Shown: in pieces, positions 42,970-54,695 of the stretch | Layout: every line of letters starts with the position of its first letter | Numbering within the stretch: position 1 is the first letter of the stretch | Source: Coleophoma eucalyptorum | Lineage: Eukaryota; Ascomycota; Leotiomycetes; Helotiales; Dermateaceae | DNA length: 64,000 nucleotides | NCBI GenBank assembly: GCA_026120035.1 | Contig: JALRME010000067.1 | Span: 1-64,000 of the forward strand | Reading direction: 5' to 3' | The notes under the pieces: generated by a model | Database searches by the model: none | What the model saw: the letters and a program-made list of their open reading frames with translations, nothing else | Told to the model about the DNA's origin: nothing | Made by a program: the position numbers and the translations under genes

Positions 42970-45824
42970 GTTATCTTGCAATGAACAATTCGTGATAAAG
43001 ATAGTGGTGATACTAAACATTTATATCGAGTATGTAAAAGTAAATTGAACACTACCTAGAGGCCTATTAAATGCAAGTGCTTGTGAAATATTCATAAAAC
43101 TGTGCTTGTTTAAAATGTTATCAGTATCATTTATAAGTCACACCCAGTTGTATAATGAGATGCTGACATTGACTTATAGCATAGCATATATATCCAAAAT
43201 CTTCAACACTTCGAAACCAACCGCCCATTGTTTGCCATTACCAATGTATAAATCTATTGTATCTATTTTCAAGGGTACAGCCCATGGTATAAGAGCCGTC
43301 TATTTCTTTTGGAATGAACTTGCATTTAATATCCAACTAGAAGAGTATCGGGGCACCTCTTTGAACTATCGAGTGTCACGAAGATGGAGATCGTTAGTGG
43401 AATCGCTTTATTGAGAATGAAATAGAAGATTTAAAAATAATCCAGTAAGCTCTCTAAGGCACTGTTGAGCTAAAGCCTAAATGTAATTAGGGCTATTATT
43501 GCGCCAAATCTAGACATATTAGTATATATTGATATGTAGATAGTCTACTCATGTGTCCTGTAATTTCAGTCTCTTCCATTAACTTGGAGAGGCATGCAAG
43601 ACGCTCACAGTCAGATGGGTATACCTTGAATATCTTACAATAATTACATTTTAGAGTTCTCACAGCGAACTGTATGGTCCAGAAGCTAGTCTTATCTAAA
43701 TCGTCAGCCCAAAGGAGCGCATCTTCAATACAGGTTATTAAACATAAATTCTTTTCACCTATTAGACGGAAAACCAACGACAGAAGGTACAATTCCCTTA
43801 TCAAAAGATCTACCAACGACTCTTAGAAGGTCCTCCGCGCGCCAATCTGTCTAACTGAGTCTGGATAGTCAGATACCGTTCTTGGTCCGCTTTGTATCCG
43901 CGAATTATTCTATGCATACTAGCCTGGATTTCCAGAAATTTAAATAGGAGACAAGCAAATAATGACTTGCCTGAGCTAGTTTTTTTGTGTTTAAGTTTGA
44001 TATTAGCAGCAGTCTGACAGATTCTGAAGAAAAGCTACGACCTTTATCGAATAAACTTAAATTAAACCAAGAAAGTATCAGTAGTCAACTAGTTGAACTA
44101 ATTTATGTGAAATTGGACAAGTTAACTTACTAAAAATTTAGTAACTTTCTATATTTATGTTGTCTGGACAAAAATGCTATATAAGTTACAAATTGAACCA
44201 GCGATTAACAGGATATAGCTTAAATTTGCCCTAGCAATCGAAGCATAGGCATAAAAGAAAGACAATGTCAAATTTTTGAGAATACTAAGCAGAAGTTATT
44301 TTATTTCCTAAGCATTTTGTGGGAATCTCCCGTTTATCGAAGAAATGAATGTTACTGTATAGAAGTTAACGTCACTGATGTCAAAGAACATGAACTATAT
44401 GCACAATTTTCCAAAAGAGGAAAGTTCCAACCAACATGTTCTTTGAGAGCGGACTTTGAATGTCTATCACAATTGAAAAGTGTGCAATTTGCAGGTCAGG
44501 TTCAGGTAAGGGAGCAGGCCATTGTGAACAAAAACATACGGGCATCGTATCAAGCTGACGATCTATGCAGGCAATTCTGAAAGCAGCTGGTCAGCGCCGT
44601 TGAATTATTTTGAAGATTAGGCAGGAGTTGCTGAAAGTAGAAGGCCATGTATTATTCGCCTCCGTATGTTGGAGTACTGAGCTTGGAATTATCTCCGAGA
44701 AGTTGGACCAATGACTACTCTTAGACAGACGAAGGCGCAGCCTGTATCCCGGGCCCTTAGAGCTGTTGGTGGCGCATTGCGCCTCGAGCTAGTGTTAACG
44801 GTTAGGTATTCTGAGGTACTCTATCTATCCTTACAGCCAGGGTGGGTCGAGGCTTAAGCGAAATCTAGGGAATCTCTCGTAAACCAAAATGCCGTGATGC
44901 CACTCGATTATACAGTCTCCACCCAAGAATACGTATGTGCTTCGTATCGCTACTGCACTACTTCACATCGTCCCGCTTTCACATTTTAGGCAATAATTTT
45001 ACATGTAAAGTGTCGCTATCAATACATGAACCAATCGAATTGGTCCAGGAACTTAAACCGTTACGCTAAGCCAGAATGCCTAATGTACTCCACAAGGCAG
45101 TTATTCGACTCGTCAAAGAACTCGACTTGCTTGCCTACAATCTGATACGAAGCAGTCTTAGCAGAATTGCGAAAGGTATAATGAAGCACGAGGTAAGGAG
45201 ATAATGCCTGCTCTGGAAAAGCTTGTATCTGATGACAGCCCCTGATGACATTCGGATAGTGTAATGTTACATTCTCCTTCATTGCCCACGTGAAGGTAAA
45301 CAATTGTCATCAACGAGGGCTGTATATCAAGCTTGTGTGAAGTCAAAGTTAATTACCGGATATCTCTCTTTCATGTGCTGACGAAACAACCATTATCCTT
45401 TGTTGGAGCTGAAATAAACCGAGAAATTTCTTTCTACTATAAGGTATTGAGTTATCTAATTCCAGCAGATGTAACTACCCTGAAATGCGTAGTCTGCATT
45501 TATAGGATCTATGATACTACTTAATACCTATTCATTAGGTAAGAATACTAAAAACTATGCTGTAAGCATTATTACACTTCTGGAAAGAGGAAATGGACAA
45601 AGAAACAAGACTGGTAGGAAGTTGAGTACGTCATATAGTCAAATACGATAGTTCCAATTTTAGAACCTTCTTTTCATTGTCTAAAAATAGAGTTATTGCC
45701 TTTTTATTACTTACTTACTTATATATGTACATGGTGACTCCTCAGTTGCGGACTATTTTCTAGGTGAACTACCATAAGCAATCAAATCTCTTCTGCTAAG
45801 AGTATCTCATCCAGACTTTCAGAT
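42970..45824. other. long gene-poor stretch with doubtful frames
   Basis: Short frames exist at 43106-43414 (plus), 43496-43816 (minus, TTG start), 44317-44580 (plus) and 45061-45303 (minus). The one at 43496-43816 (ALLWADDLDKTSFWTIQFAV) is preceded in another frame by MHRIIRGYKADQERYLTIQT, which together look like a decayed helical protein. None was assigned to a family. Confidence 0.4.
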
Positions 45825-46698
45825 ATGCCTAGTGATGAGCTAAATGACCTAGCCAATCCTGTTCTTACCGGACGGCTATTTCAGTGTCTCGACTGTCAAC
45901 AACACATTCTTCTTCCACTGCATTCAATAGAACATGCAGACGCTTGCTACAACTTAGCAATTGGAGGCTGGTCACACGAGGAGGGTGTGGAGGTTTCCAG
46001 TCATTTCAATTCCTCTGAGAAGCTTATCTCAAATGGCAAATTGACAAATCAGACACAAATGTCGGATTCGTATCTAAATTCATTCTCAACCTTTGATGCA
46101 TCTCTATTGGGTGGCTATCAACCAGAGGCTTTTTTCTTTACTACGTCAGATACATACAAGGTTCCAGAGTCTCATTCCACACAAATACCCATAGCAGAAT
46201 CCGATGGTTCCTTCAATTCGTACAATTTTGTTCCAGTCCCTGGTGACAATAAAAACACAAGTGTTACAGCATTACCAGAATTGGATACTGCACAGCTTAT
46301 AAGCCTTGTCTATAAATTGAAAGATAGGTGTGTGCAAGCTATCAGCTTCTGAATGAGCTAGCTAATCTAGGTTTTAGCTGTGATACGTATGATATTCTTC
46401 CAACGTGGTCGCAAAAGCTAACTCACTGACATACGTCATATGTAGAATCCAGAGAGAAAAGAATTGGCAAATAGAGAGTATTCAAAGGCAGATATTTGAT
46501 ATTGTTCTTCCTTATATCCAGCAAAGTACATTTGATTTAGACGAGTTGAAAACTACGGTTAAAAGTATTGAGGACTATCTACCTTCACTAGGAATGTGGG
46601 CAGTGGAAGCCACTAAACGACTGCAGCGACCTCCTTACTCAAAACCTGGCAAAAAAAAAGAGAAATATTATAAGGAAATAGGAAACAGGACAAAATAA
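45825..46698 (+). CDS. unknown protein with N-terminal Cys/His motif, two exons
   Basis: Exon 1 (45825-46327) and exon 2 (46446-46698) join across a 118-nt intron (donor GTGTGT, acceptor ATGTAG) in matching phase to give 251 residues. Residues 18-41 hold FQCLDCQQHI..HSIEHADAC, a C-C-H-C arrangement that could bind one zinc ion. The centre is Ser/Asn/Thr-rich and probably disordered. The C-terminal 90 residues are helical (KNWQIESIQRQIFDIVLPYI) and end in a Lys-rich tail. No family is recognised. The coherent composition on both sides of the splice supports a real gene. Confidence 0.6.
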
Positions 46699-46890
46699 TG
46701 AAATTTTCGACATCGGAAATTGACCACCGATGCAGCTATTAATACGGTCCATTGACAAACTATTCCACTAAAACCTCTACTGTTGTAGGATAGTCTACAG
46801 ATTAATAATTTAAAGTTTTCTTTTGCTGTATCTAAATCCTTCCCGGTGCCTTGTATAGATATTAAATTCTGTCATGCATTTAATTATTAT

Positions 46891-46951
46891 TGTTTTACGT
46901 CAAGTAATGTAAGAATCGACTGGTGAGTCAACAGGTGTAGAATTGTTACAG
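46891..46951 (-). repeat. 3' fragment of a family-A LTR
   Basis: About 60 bp (TACGTCAAGTAATGTAAGAA, then TCGACTGGTGAGTCAACAGG) match the minus-strand ends of the LTRs at 41185 and 52791, then similarity stops. Confidence 0.75.
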
Positions 46952-47364
46952 TAAAGTAACTTGTCACATACTAAGTATGAGGGCAGAGCATTGAGTATTC
47001 TAAGCTTTTATTTTCTATAGTGTGAGCACTGGTCGTCAAATAGGACGCTCGGTAGAGCATCTGAGCTAATGAGGGTGGATCATGTTCTTGTAAGGTGTCT
47101 TTCTTCCTATCATTTGGTGACGATATATATATAGCCTATTACGTTACAATCCGAACATTCGGTTGCAATGTTAGTGTTTCTGTGGGCGGTATGGCCGTGT
47201 TGGGACACGCATACCATGTATTTACAGAGATCATAGGCCTGTAAACGACACTCCAGTGCGCTTGTTTGCCCATGTGATCTAGTAGATGTAGGTGGAAGGT
47301 TTGAAAGATTAGCTTTCACTTCACCTTCGGATGCAGTAGTTTGATAAATTCTTGTTATTGAGAA
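46952..47364. other. intergenic 3' of the SNAP-like gene
   Basis: Nothing recognised. Confidence 0.5.
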
Positions 47365-48468
47365 TTAGGAATAGTCCTCCTCTTGACTATCGACTATTTC
47401 TTTAAGCCGTGTAATAGCGCTGTCCATCCATGTCTCTGGTAACCCTTGAAATCTCCGAAGTGCGAAATCTATATCCGCAGAACTTTGTGCCATAGCTAGA
47501 CGATTTAGAAGAACATGCTGCCCATGCTGGAATGTAAAGTTTGCTGGCCCTCCATTGCGATATTCTTCACAATAACGCTCCAGACTCACAACGTCAGATA
47601 TAACCTCTAATAGGCGACAGATTTCAATTTTGAATGGATCGACGGCAGTAATATATTTGAAGTTTTGATGAGTTTTAATAAAATCTCTAGCCTCAGTAAA
47701 GATTTCTCTAGCTTGTCTATAATCACCTCGTAGAACGCATTGCTCGGCAGCCTTTTGCAATACTAGCCTGCACATACTAGAGTAACTTTAGTAAGAGCGA
47801 TACGGACAGCAAGAATTTTGGAAACACACATGGGATAACCTTGTTTATTGATTTGTTCTGCCGCCTTTTCATAGTGAAGAATTGCCTTGGCTTGGTAATG
47901 GCGAGTTGCCATGGCTTGAAACTCTTTTTGTCGACTAAGCTCACTGATTTCTTCGCCGTTCTGTCGAAATATATCATCAATTTCTTCGTCTTCTCGTTGA
48001 AATAGATTACCAATTTCGTCAGTACTTAACCCACTGATTTCTTGACTTCTTTTTCGATATTGGTCACCCATTTTTTCATCAATTTTAGACATCCGGTTTC
48101 GCCGATATGATCGGCCGAGCTCATCGAGAAGTTCACTTATTTTCCTGAGACAACGGATTTTACAGAGTGTATTGGAATAATCCGATTGGGAACTTTCATA
48201 GTATTGGACAGCCAGCATCTTGTCCAGCCCTAGCTGGATACACAGGTCTCCTGCATCTTCATAAGCTCTACCAGCACCATCGTCTATATTTAAGTCTCCT
48301 TAGCTTCTGTATTTCATCGAGTGGTGGGGACTTACAATCGCCTTCCTTGTATAAAACGTCACCTTTGTTTTTACATTCTTCCACGAGCTTTTCGCCTCGC
48401 TCGTCTTCAATTCCAAAAGCACGAAAGGAAAGGCTTTTAATAATGTCTAACATACTTTGGTTTTCCAT
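47365..48468 (-). pseudogene. alpha-SNAP/Sec17-like TPR protein with a frame break
   Basis: Exon 1 (48336-48468, ATG 48468) joins exon 2 at 48283 across a 52-nt intron (donor GTAAGT, branch GCTAAGG, acceptor ATAG) in phase 1. The result reads GDVLYKEGDYDGAGRAYEDA then GDLCIQLGLDK, a TPR-like helical hairpin as in SNAP/Sec17. Further helical repeats follow, with a low-complexity insert (EEIDDIFRQNGEEISELSRQ). At about 47763-47775 the frame ends (LVCAG) and the protein continues in the next frame as LVLQKAAEQCVLRGDYRQAR to the stop at 47365. The 13-nt overlap is too short for an intron, so a one-base indel is likely. SNAPs disassemble SNARE complexes with NSF; this divergent copy need not do so. 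Confidence 0.6.
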
Positions 48469-49116
48469 CACACTGGTAAAATAGAGAGTCTAGGTGGTTA
48501 TATAGTGATAATATGGAATAGTTATTATGGTCTGAGTCGCTAATATATCCATTGAAGTAAGCATAGCATGCGCCGGAAGAATAATGTCATTAGAATGCTG
48601 ACGGAAATTAGCCTGACTCTAAGCTACACCTACAACTGAGAAAAAAACACAATCACAAATCAAAACTCTACCTACCGCATTAAACTTGCATTAGACTATA
48701 TAAATAACCCAAGCTCAATATAGCACTCTATTATTGGAGTCTATTTACTATAAATTTAATCTTATTAAAACGCTTGATTCTGTGAATACTATTTCTAGAT
48801 CTAATATTAATTCTAAAATATATCTGTTGGTACGCTTTACAATGGGTAGACATTATAATAGTAATAGAATCAAATGCTTACTTACAGAGTATGCGGCGTT
48901 GAAGGTGGTTCTTATTCTCTCTATCTGATGTGAAGTGAAAAGGGGGATTTATCTCTTGCGATTACTATCACGTGAAATGATCACATGACCGTGATCAGGT
49001 AACATTTATATGTCGTAGCTCATAGATCTCGATATCCTCAGCCGCCGCCCAATTCTGCATTTGCGTTTGAGTGCTAAAATAATTGGCTTTGCTTTAATTC
49101 TAGCGTTCATTGTACC
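48469..49116. other. intergenic
   Basis: AT-rich. Small frames without motifs. Confidence 0.5.
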
Positions 49117-49278
49117 TATTAGAATATCGATATTGGATATCGATATTGGACGTCATCATATGATATCCAGACTTGACATCGTAAGCAAGGGGGTAAATAC
49201 CGTACCTCTCCACATTCATTTACGGAAAATTAAATCAATGGTATTACAAAGTCTGCCCATTGTAAACGTATTCCAACA
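49117..49278. repeat. degenerate LTR-like sequence
   Basis: It is 162 bp, from TATTAGAATATCGATATTGG to GTATTCCAACA, with flanks GTACC and GTATC (four of five). Its ends resemble the copia LTRs here, but the interior is divergent, so it may be an older fourth family. Confidence 0.55.
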
Positions 49279-49392
49279 GTATCACTCGGTCTAACTTAAC
49301 TTAAATCATACTCAAATAAGTCTGCTTCCCTTGATATCACCTAACTATACATTAATTTACAACTGGCTTAAATTCTTCGTTCATAGTATTTC

Positions 49393-49641
49393 TGTTGGAA
49401 TATCGTTATTAGATCTCGTTTATACACCTGTTTGTACCTTGCTACAAACACCACCTGGTTGTAATTACGTATTACTACGGATGTCGAATCGGTAAATTAT
49501 TTATTCTGTTTGTAGTACAAACAGACTAGGTGTATTGTATTGATAAGACCTCCATCACACTCACTTAGAAGAATCATCTGTGTTTCTACGTCAAATTTTG
49601 ACCTGTCATCTATACAGTTGAAACAAGAGGTAAACCAACAA
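49393..49641 (+). repeat. solo LTR, copia type, family C, carrying a small insertion
   Basis: It is 249 bp, from TGTTGGAATATCG to GGTAAACCAACA, with a perfect target duplication ATTTC (49388-49392, 49642-49646). It is longer than its relative at 34851 because of a palindromic insert at about 49425-49532. Confidence 0.9.
49425..49532. mobile_element. putative miniature inverted-repeat element inside an LTR
   Basis: The ends are imperfect inverted repeats: CACCTGTTTGTAC then CTACAAAC at the left against GTTTGTAGTACAAACAG then GGTG at the right, flanked by TA dinucleotides (49423-49424, 49533-49534). At about 108 bp with a TA target it resembles a Tc1/mariner-derived MITE. No matching full element is in the window. 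Confidence 0.6.
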
Positions 49642-49991
49642 TTTCATTTCAAAGAACTTTAGCAATTCTAAATTGATCTAAGTTATTAGTGTTTCTAAAT
49701 TTAGGAAAGGTAAATTTCTCATATATAGATACCCTCAAATGAAAGCCCGCTATCTTGAATTCCTACTCTATTACTCCGATTACGTAAAGCGTGCTTTCTT
49801 CTATATTTTTGATATCTTTAGAAACATGCATTACTTAACTCTCGTCATTATCCGAAATTACATTCTATCTTTTTAAGATAAAGATATCTATACGTACTAC
49901 TTCTGTGAATAGCACGTGCCCTAATCGTCCTACCGTGTTAAACTAACCCATCTGCTTCGCGAGAAGACTCTAGGGTCTTAAATTAGATCAA
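49642..49991. other. upstream region of the F-box-like gene
   Basis: AT-rich; no feature beyond a possible promoter. Confidence 0.5.
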
Positions 49992-50939
49992 ATGTCTTTA
50001 ATGGATTTGCCGTATGAGCTTGGAACTAAAATAGCCAATGCCTCAACACTAAAGACAGTTCAGGCACTTAGGTTGGCCTGTTACTGTACCAAATCGTGGG
50101 CTAATCCATACTTACTACAAGCTGTTACTGCTGGGCCACAGGCTGGAATACTTGAAAGACTTGAAGCAATATCTTCCGTTGAAGATTTTCGACGTTCAAT
50201 CACAACTATCACTTACCGTGCTTTCCCTTGTACTTTTTGGGACGATCGAGACTTTCTTAATCATCCCCGCGGCTTACTACATAAACAAGGAGCTACAGAC
50301 GTCCTACCCGAACTCGCAAGATCGCGACTTCTCCGCATGGCTTCTGCTATAACGCAATTAACAAATGTCACGCATGTGAATGTTAAGCGACCAAATTTGA
50401 GACAGAAAGGCGAACTCAGGAACACGACCCGTGTTATCGCCATTATTGTAGAAGCTCTTTGTGCAAGACGAGGACATTTGCCTTGGCTCAGTACGCTTAG
50501 TCCACCACTTGCAGGGATAAAGCTCTGTTTTGAACTATCCACAAAAATCTCACAGGAGCTTATTGAAGGACTTGGCAACTTAAGCCTTTGCGTAGACTTG
50601 TTACCAAGTAAAGGTTGCGCTCGTCAACATCGTATCGCCAGACTTATGCCAAGTGACTCTCAAAAACGGAGCAGGGATTTCTCTGCAATAATCGATAACA
50701 CATCGTTTGAACATGCACTATTGGATTCGCCTAAAAGCGCCATTTTCTTAAGAATACCAATTCTTTCTAGTCCATTTATTCAGCTCTATCAATCTAATCA
50801 ATGCCTTTCGGCACAGGTAAGCATGCAATACATCTTGTTATTTGCAGGGCGGTGGGGAAAGATCGTTTCGGAAATTGAATTATGGCACGAGGTTGGGGAC
50901 AATTGTCATCAAGAATCCCCTCATTTCCATGAATATTAA
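49992..50939 (+). CDS. F-box-like protein
   Basis: From ATG 49992 the N-terminus reads MSLMDLPYELGTKIANASTL then LKTVQALRLACYCTKSWANPY-like sequence, the usual start of fungal F-box-like proteins (LPxEL, then LxxLRLxC). In such proteins it recruits SCF ubiquitin ligase and the remainder binds substrate. The rest of the 315 residues has no recognised domain. Near 50815 a GTAAGC and, 31 nt later, a TTTGCAG flank a stretch that is shorter than normal introns; splicing it would change the C-terminus, so the last 40 residues are uncertain. Confidence 0.6.
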   Translation: MSLMDLPYELGTKIANASTLKTVQALRLACYCTKSWANPYLLQAVTAGPQAGILERLEAISSVEDFRRSITTITYRAFPCTFWDDRDFLNHPRGLLHKQGATDVLPELARSRLLRMASAITQLTNVTHVNVKRPNLRQKGELRNTTRVIAIIVEALCARRGHLPWLSTLSPPLAGIKLCFELSTKISQELIEGLGNLSLCVDLLPSKGCARQHRIARLMPSDSQKRSRDFSAIIDNTSFEHALLDSPKSAIFLRIPILSSPFIQLYQSNQCLSAQVSMQYILLFAGRWGKIVSEIELWHEVGDNCHQESPHFHEY

Positions 50940-52790
50940 ACTACCTATTCGTGGATGCATAAGTACCACAATATGAATCACAATAGTATCAAACCTTGCT
51001 TCTCCTAACAAATAGTCATTTAGAATTGGAAATAGTGGGTTTGCTAGAGCAACAAAAAGCCAAGGAGAGAATGAAAAGGGCGAGCTAGAACCTGCTGTCA
51101 GGTGTTAATAATGCAACACTACACCATGTAGAGTTGCAACATGTGCGGGTTTGTGGTATGAGCTGTATTACAATAGACGTCCTCTTGCTGAAATAGTTAA
51201 CACCATCGGGTGTAGTCCGTTTAGTTTCAATTGAGAGTAGATATCCTTTGTTGTTTTAGGTCTACGAATGCCTATCGCAATCTACTTTGTAGCTCTCCGG
51301 AGCCTTTCGTATCGTAAATGTATCGATTTTCATCTAGGGACTAGGGATGTGGTAAAAATTTATATGGTCACTTTCTTGGACAGGAGTCTGAGGATGCTAG
51401 TTTTTGAATCGCCATTGGGCGAAGAAACTGGTGCTAGCTCCCATAAGTCTAATGCGACCAGTGGGAACATGGTTTAGGAGAAACCGCTCTCAAATCTAAT
51501 ATACTTTAGTGTATAACAGCTTCATTTTCAATGTACGCTTCTCTTCAGAAGATGCCCATTGTTCTTAATGCAATAGATGTAGTGCTTTAGGTGATCCCGA
51601 TTTTAGTTCTTCTCCGGGCGAATTAGCAGCGGCTTGCACAGGGCATCCAATGTCGGAGATGCAACGCTTCAGGGCCGTTCATTACTATTCGAAGGGCACG
51701 GTTAGATGCTGTTTACTGAGCTGTATGTTTGACTTGAGATTTGCAGAGAGTGTCTAAATTGTCCACTGCGCTGCGAAATCTTGTTAATTCCACGTTCATG
51801 CGAAATCATTGCGAGTTTCGACTGACGCGACCACATTGTTTGCAAAGCTCTTCATAGTAGGGTCATCTTGCGACCTCAAACTTGCTGACCAATCCATCCG
51901 CCGAATTTGGACCCGTCAGCCCAATCCTCAGGCAATAAGCCTAACTTTTGGTATGTCATTCAGATAAGAAGCGAGTGGATTTATTAACTTAAGCAGCAGC
52001 GGGCTATTGGAATTAGTTTATCGGCTGTGGGGCACAACTTGTTCCGATTGACACCGATTTTGACGTCTATTAGTATATATCCCCGGATTTCGGAGAGGAA
52101 ATTTAGCTGAGTTTCCAACATGTTCATCCTAAAGATTTATTTTACTTAGCTGGCTGTGTTCTAGATCTCTATGTCTGTTATGCTACAGTAAACTACGAAA
52201 TCAGTGTCTAACCAAACACTCGTTGACTTTTGAATTCGAGTTATTAATAAGTAAATGAGCCTACTATAGTAACGTAACCGTATTTTAGCTTCCGTCTGCT
52301 CACCTTACCTAGTCTGTGGAGTAAAGTGGATCTTTACACATAAAATTGGGACTTTTGCCTTGCGCCAATTTGGATTTTGTCATCAACCCTTAGTCAATAA
52401 TTCCAATGTTGGCCTATGACCCCAACAGAGAAGGGGTATGCAGCAAGGCTGGGATTTGGGGTCAATCTGGCTATAGTAGACTATCCTACTTAAAAGATAG
52501 CTCGAAATCCAGAAGTCGATGTACCAACTTGCAGTATCGTAACTTCATTATGAATTGACCTTGTTCTATTTAATTTTTTGTTTTCCAAATGCCTTCTGCC
52601 TTCTTTATCTTATAATTCTACATACCTCAACAATGACTTTATCTTTAAAAGTCTTAGCGTCAATGCGCCATAAGTAATTAGTAGAACCTTAATTTGACTT
52701 TCTTCGCTATTTTGAAGCATAAAACAAGGAAGAATTGTGAGGATAACAGGAACTCCGAAGAAATATACTGAGCTAGTTGCCAAAGGTACT
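50940..52790. other. intergenic, gene-free
   Basis: No supported gene in 1.85 kb. A 69-codon frame at 51268-51477 has no motif. Confidence 0.5.
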
Positions 52791-52974
52791 TATTAGTTAC
52801 GCTAGGTAACGTAAGAATCGACTGGTATATCAACCAGGTGTAAAATTTGGTTACAAGTATAGAAAGATGTTGAATGAGGAGACTGTGAGGCAAGGACGTA
52901 TAAATACAAGAATACCGTAACATGTAACATGTAACATGTGACTAGGTCTCATGATTGACCCTGACATTCCGACA
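52791..52974 (-). repeat. solo LTR, copia type, family A
   Basis: It is 184 bp, from TATTAGTTACGC to CATTCCGACA. Flanks GTACT and GTACC agree at four of five. An extra ACATGTA triplication (AACATGTAACATGTAACATG near 52920-52939) distinguishes this copy. Confidence 0.88.
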
Positions 52975-53708
52975 GTACCACTTCAGTTGGCTTAGTTCGA
53001 TTATTCGTAAGGCATGTTATCTTTATTGTGGGTGAGTTTATGGATTAGTATTAACATGGATCTGCATTCTTGCTGTCTGGAGCCCTTAAGTACGTCGCAG
53101 TTTCTTTTATCTTGACAAATCGTACTGTAAATTATCAGCTCAGTCCTCTGAGGTTGATAATTGCTATAGTATAAGCCGCAAAATTGATAATTGGCCTCAG
53201 TTCAAAAAACTCAATGATATTTTTCTGGCCCTTATTTCTAGTTGATGACCCGCACTAGCTTTCTTCCCCAGCTCCTGTGGAGTGTATGCACTGCTTCCTT
53301 TCTATCCAATGGGGTTCTACACGTTGAAAAGTCGACTGTGGTGAAAAATGATAAATTGGAAAATTGCCACTCCTAGAGCGTAGGGCAGAGCTAATTATTG
53401 TAAACATGTATTGTAAAGAGAGAGATGCGCCTACTTCAAGCTTAAAGATTAGATAGAAAGATCTGAGACCGTTCGACCTCATGTCAGCAAAGTATAGTCA
53501 TATTCACTATCCATCAGGTGGTGATGATGTAATATTGCTTTTAACTATGCAAAATAATCTCTATAGGATACATGGACCTCTCTGGTACTCTAAAATTGGG
53601 TCTAAAGCTAATCAACACTAGATTGACTCCCTGATCTAAGGCAAAGTCCGAAATAATTATAAATAGACAACATTAATTCCTTTTCATATCCCCAAAAAAT
53701 CTCCCTTT
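52975..53708. other. intergenic
   Basis: A minus-strand frame at 53255-53482 is unsupported. Nothing else seen. Confidence 0.45.
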
Positions 53709-54194
53709 ATGTGTGAAACTAACGGTTATTTCCTCGTCTATACCATGGGAAAGCTCCGTAAGAAGAGAAGCAATTTTTGCTTATTCAAGACCTACCTCGA
53801 TAGTCAGATTGTTGATGGGCGACCTGGATTATTTCATATCCATCATATAAGCTTAGCCACCCCACATCGAATAACAAACACCAACTTTGAGTATCCGGAC
53901 ATGACAATTGATAAAAAGGATTCCCCCCACGTTCAAGTTGAGGACTATGAACCTGGAGGCGATTTAAGATTGTGTACGATAACAATGCTTGGCGTAGTAA
54001 TGCAGCGGCAGCCATGGGCTAAAGACATCAAAGAAGTGTGCCTTGAAGTTCCTCTTGATTATAAAATCACCGCAGTAATTTATGACAGCTACAAACCTCA
54101 TGAAAAATGCTCATATTCGCTACTCAAAATTTGGTCACAACAATTATGGGCGTCGGGATTCTGGGCTGACAGCAGAAAAACATTTGAGAGCTAA
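53709..54194 (+). CDS. hypothetical protein
   Basis: A 161-residue frame from ATG 53709. The central part (HISLATPHRITNTNFEYPDM, then VQVEDYEPGGDLRLCTITML) has ordinary protein composition. No signal peptide, membrane span or known motif is visible. An overlapping frame (54082-54303) is basic but equally unassigned. It may be a fragment. Confidence 0.4.
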   Translation: MCETNGYFLVYTMGKLRKKRSNFCLFKTYLDSQIVDGRPGLFHIHHISLATPHRITNTNFEYPDMTIDKKDSPHVQVEDYEPGGDLRLCTITMLGVVMQRQPWAKDIKEVCLEVPLDYKITAVIYDSYKPHEKCSYSLLKIWSQQLWASGFWADSRKTFES

Positions 54195-54695
54195 ATTTAA
54201 AGGCTCTAAGGGTGTTAACAATCTCTTCAAGAAGGTATTCTTTAAAAACATTCAGATTAATTGTCACTACAAAGTACTGATATTTCATTGCCCATTAGCC
54301 TAGTTCAGACCTCAATTAAAATTCTTGTACCGATCTCTTCCCAGGCCATTTAACAGAACGCAGACCAGAAACGAGTTTGTAAATTTTGAAACCACCCCTT
54401 CTATTTCTAATGCGGCGAGGAATCCATACTTTGGCAAATCTGTTCTTTCTTAGCTCACACTCTCAATTTTCTCTATGTATTTTACAATTGGACGCTATCA
54501 GAATCCCGCATTAATACTGCATATCGAGTCAAGGGTATTATAGTGGTTCCAGACAGTAAGGTGTTTAATTGTTGATCGCTGACCTGGACATCTTTGTTGA
54601 CCCGACTCGATGACAGGTAGGATAAGTCTGGATAGAACGATGACGATGCTTTTATATTCTTCTTTTCTCCTTAATGCTATTTATCCTCCATCTTC
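54195..54695. other. intergenic upstream of the MFS pseudogene
   Basis: Nothing recognised apart from the probable promoter region. Confidence 0.5.
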
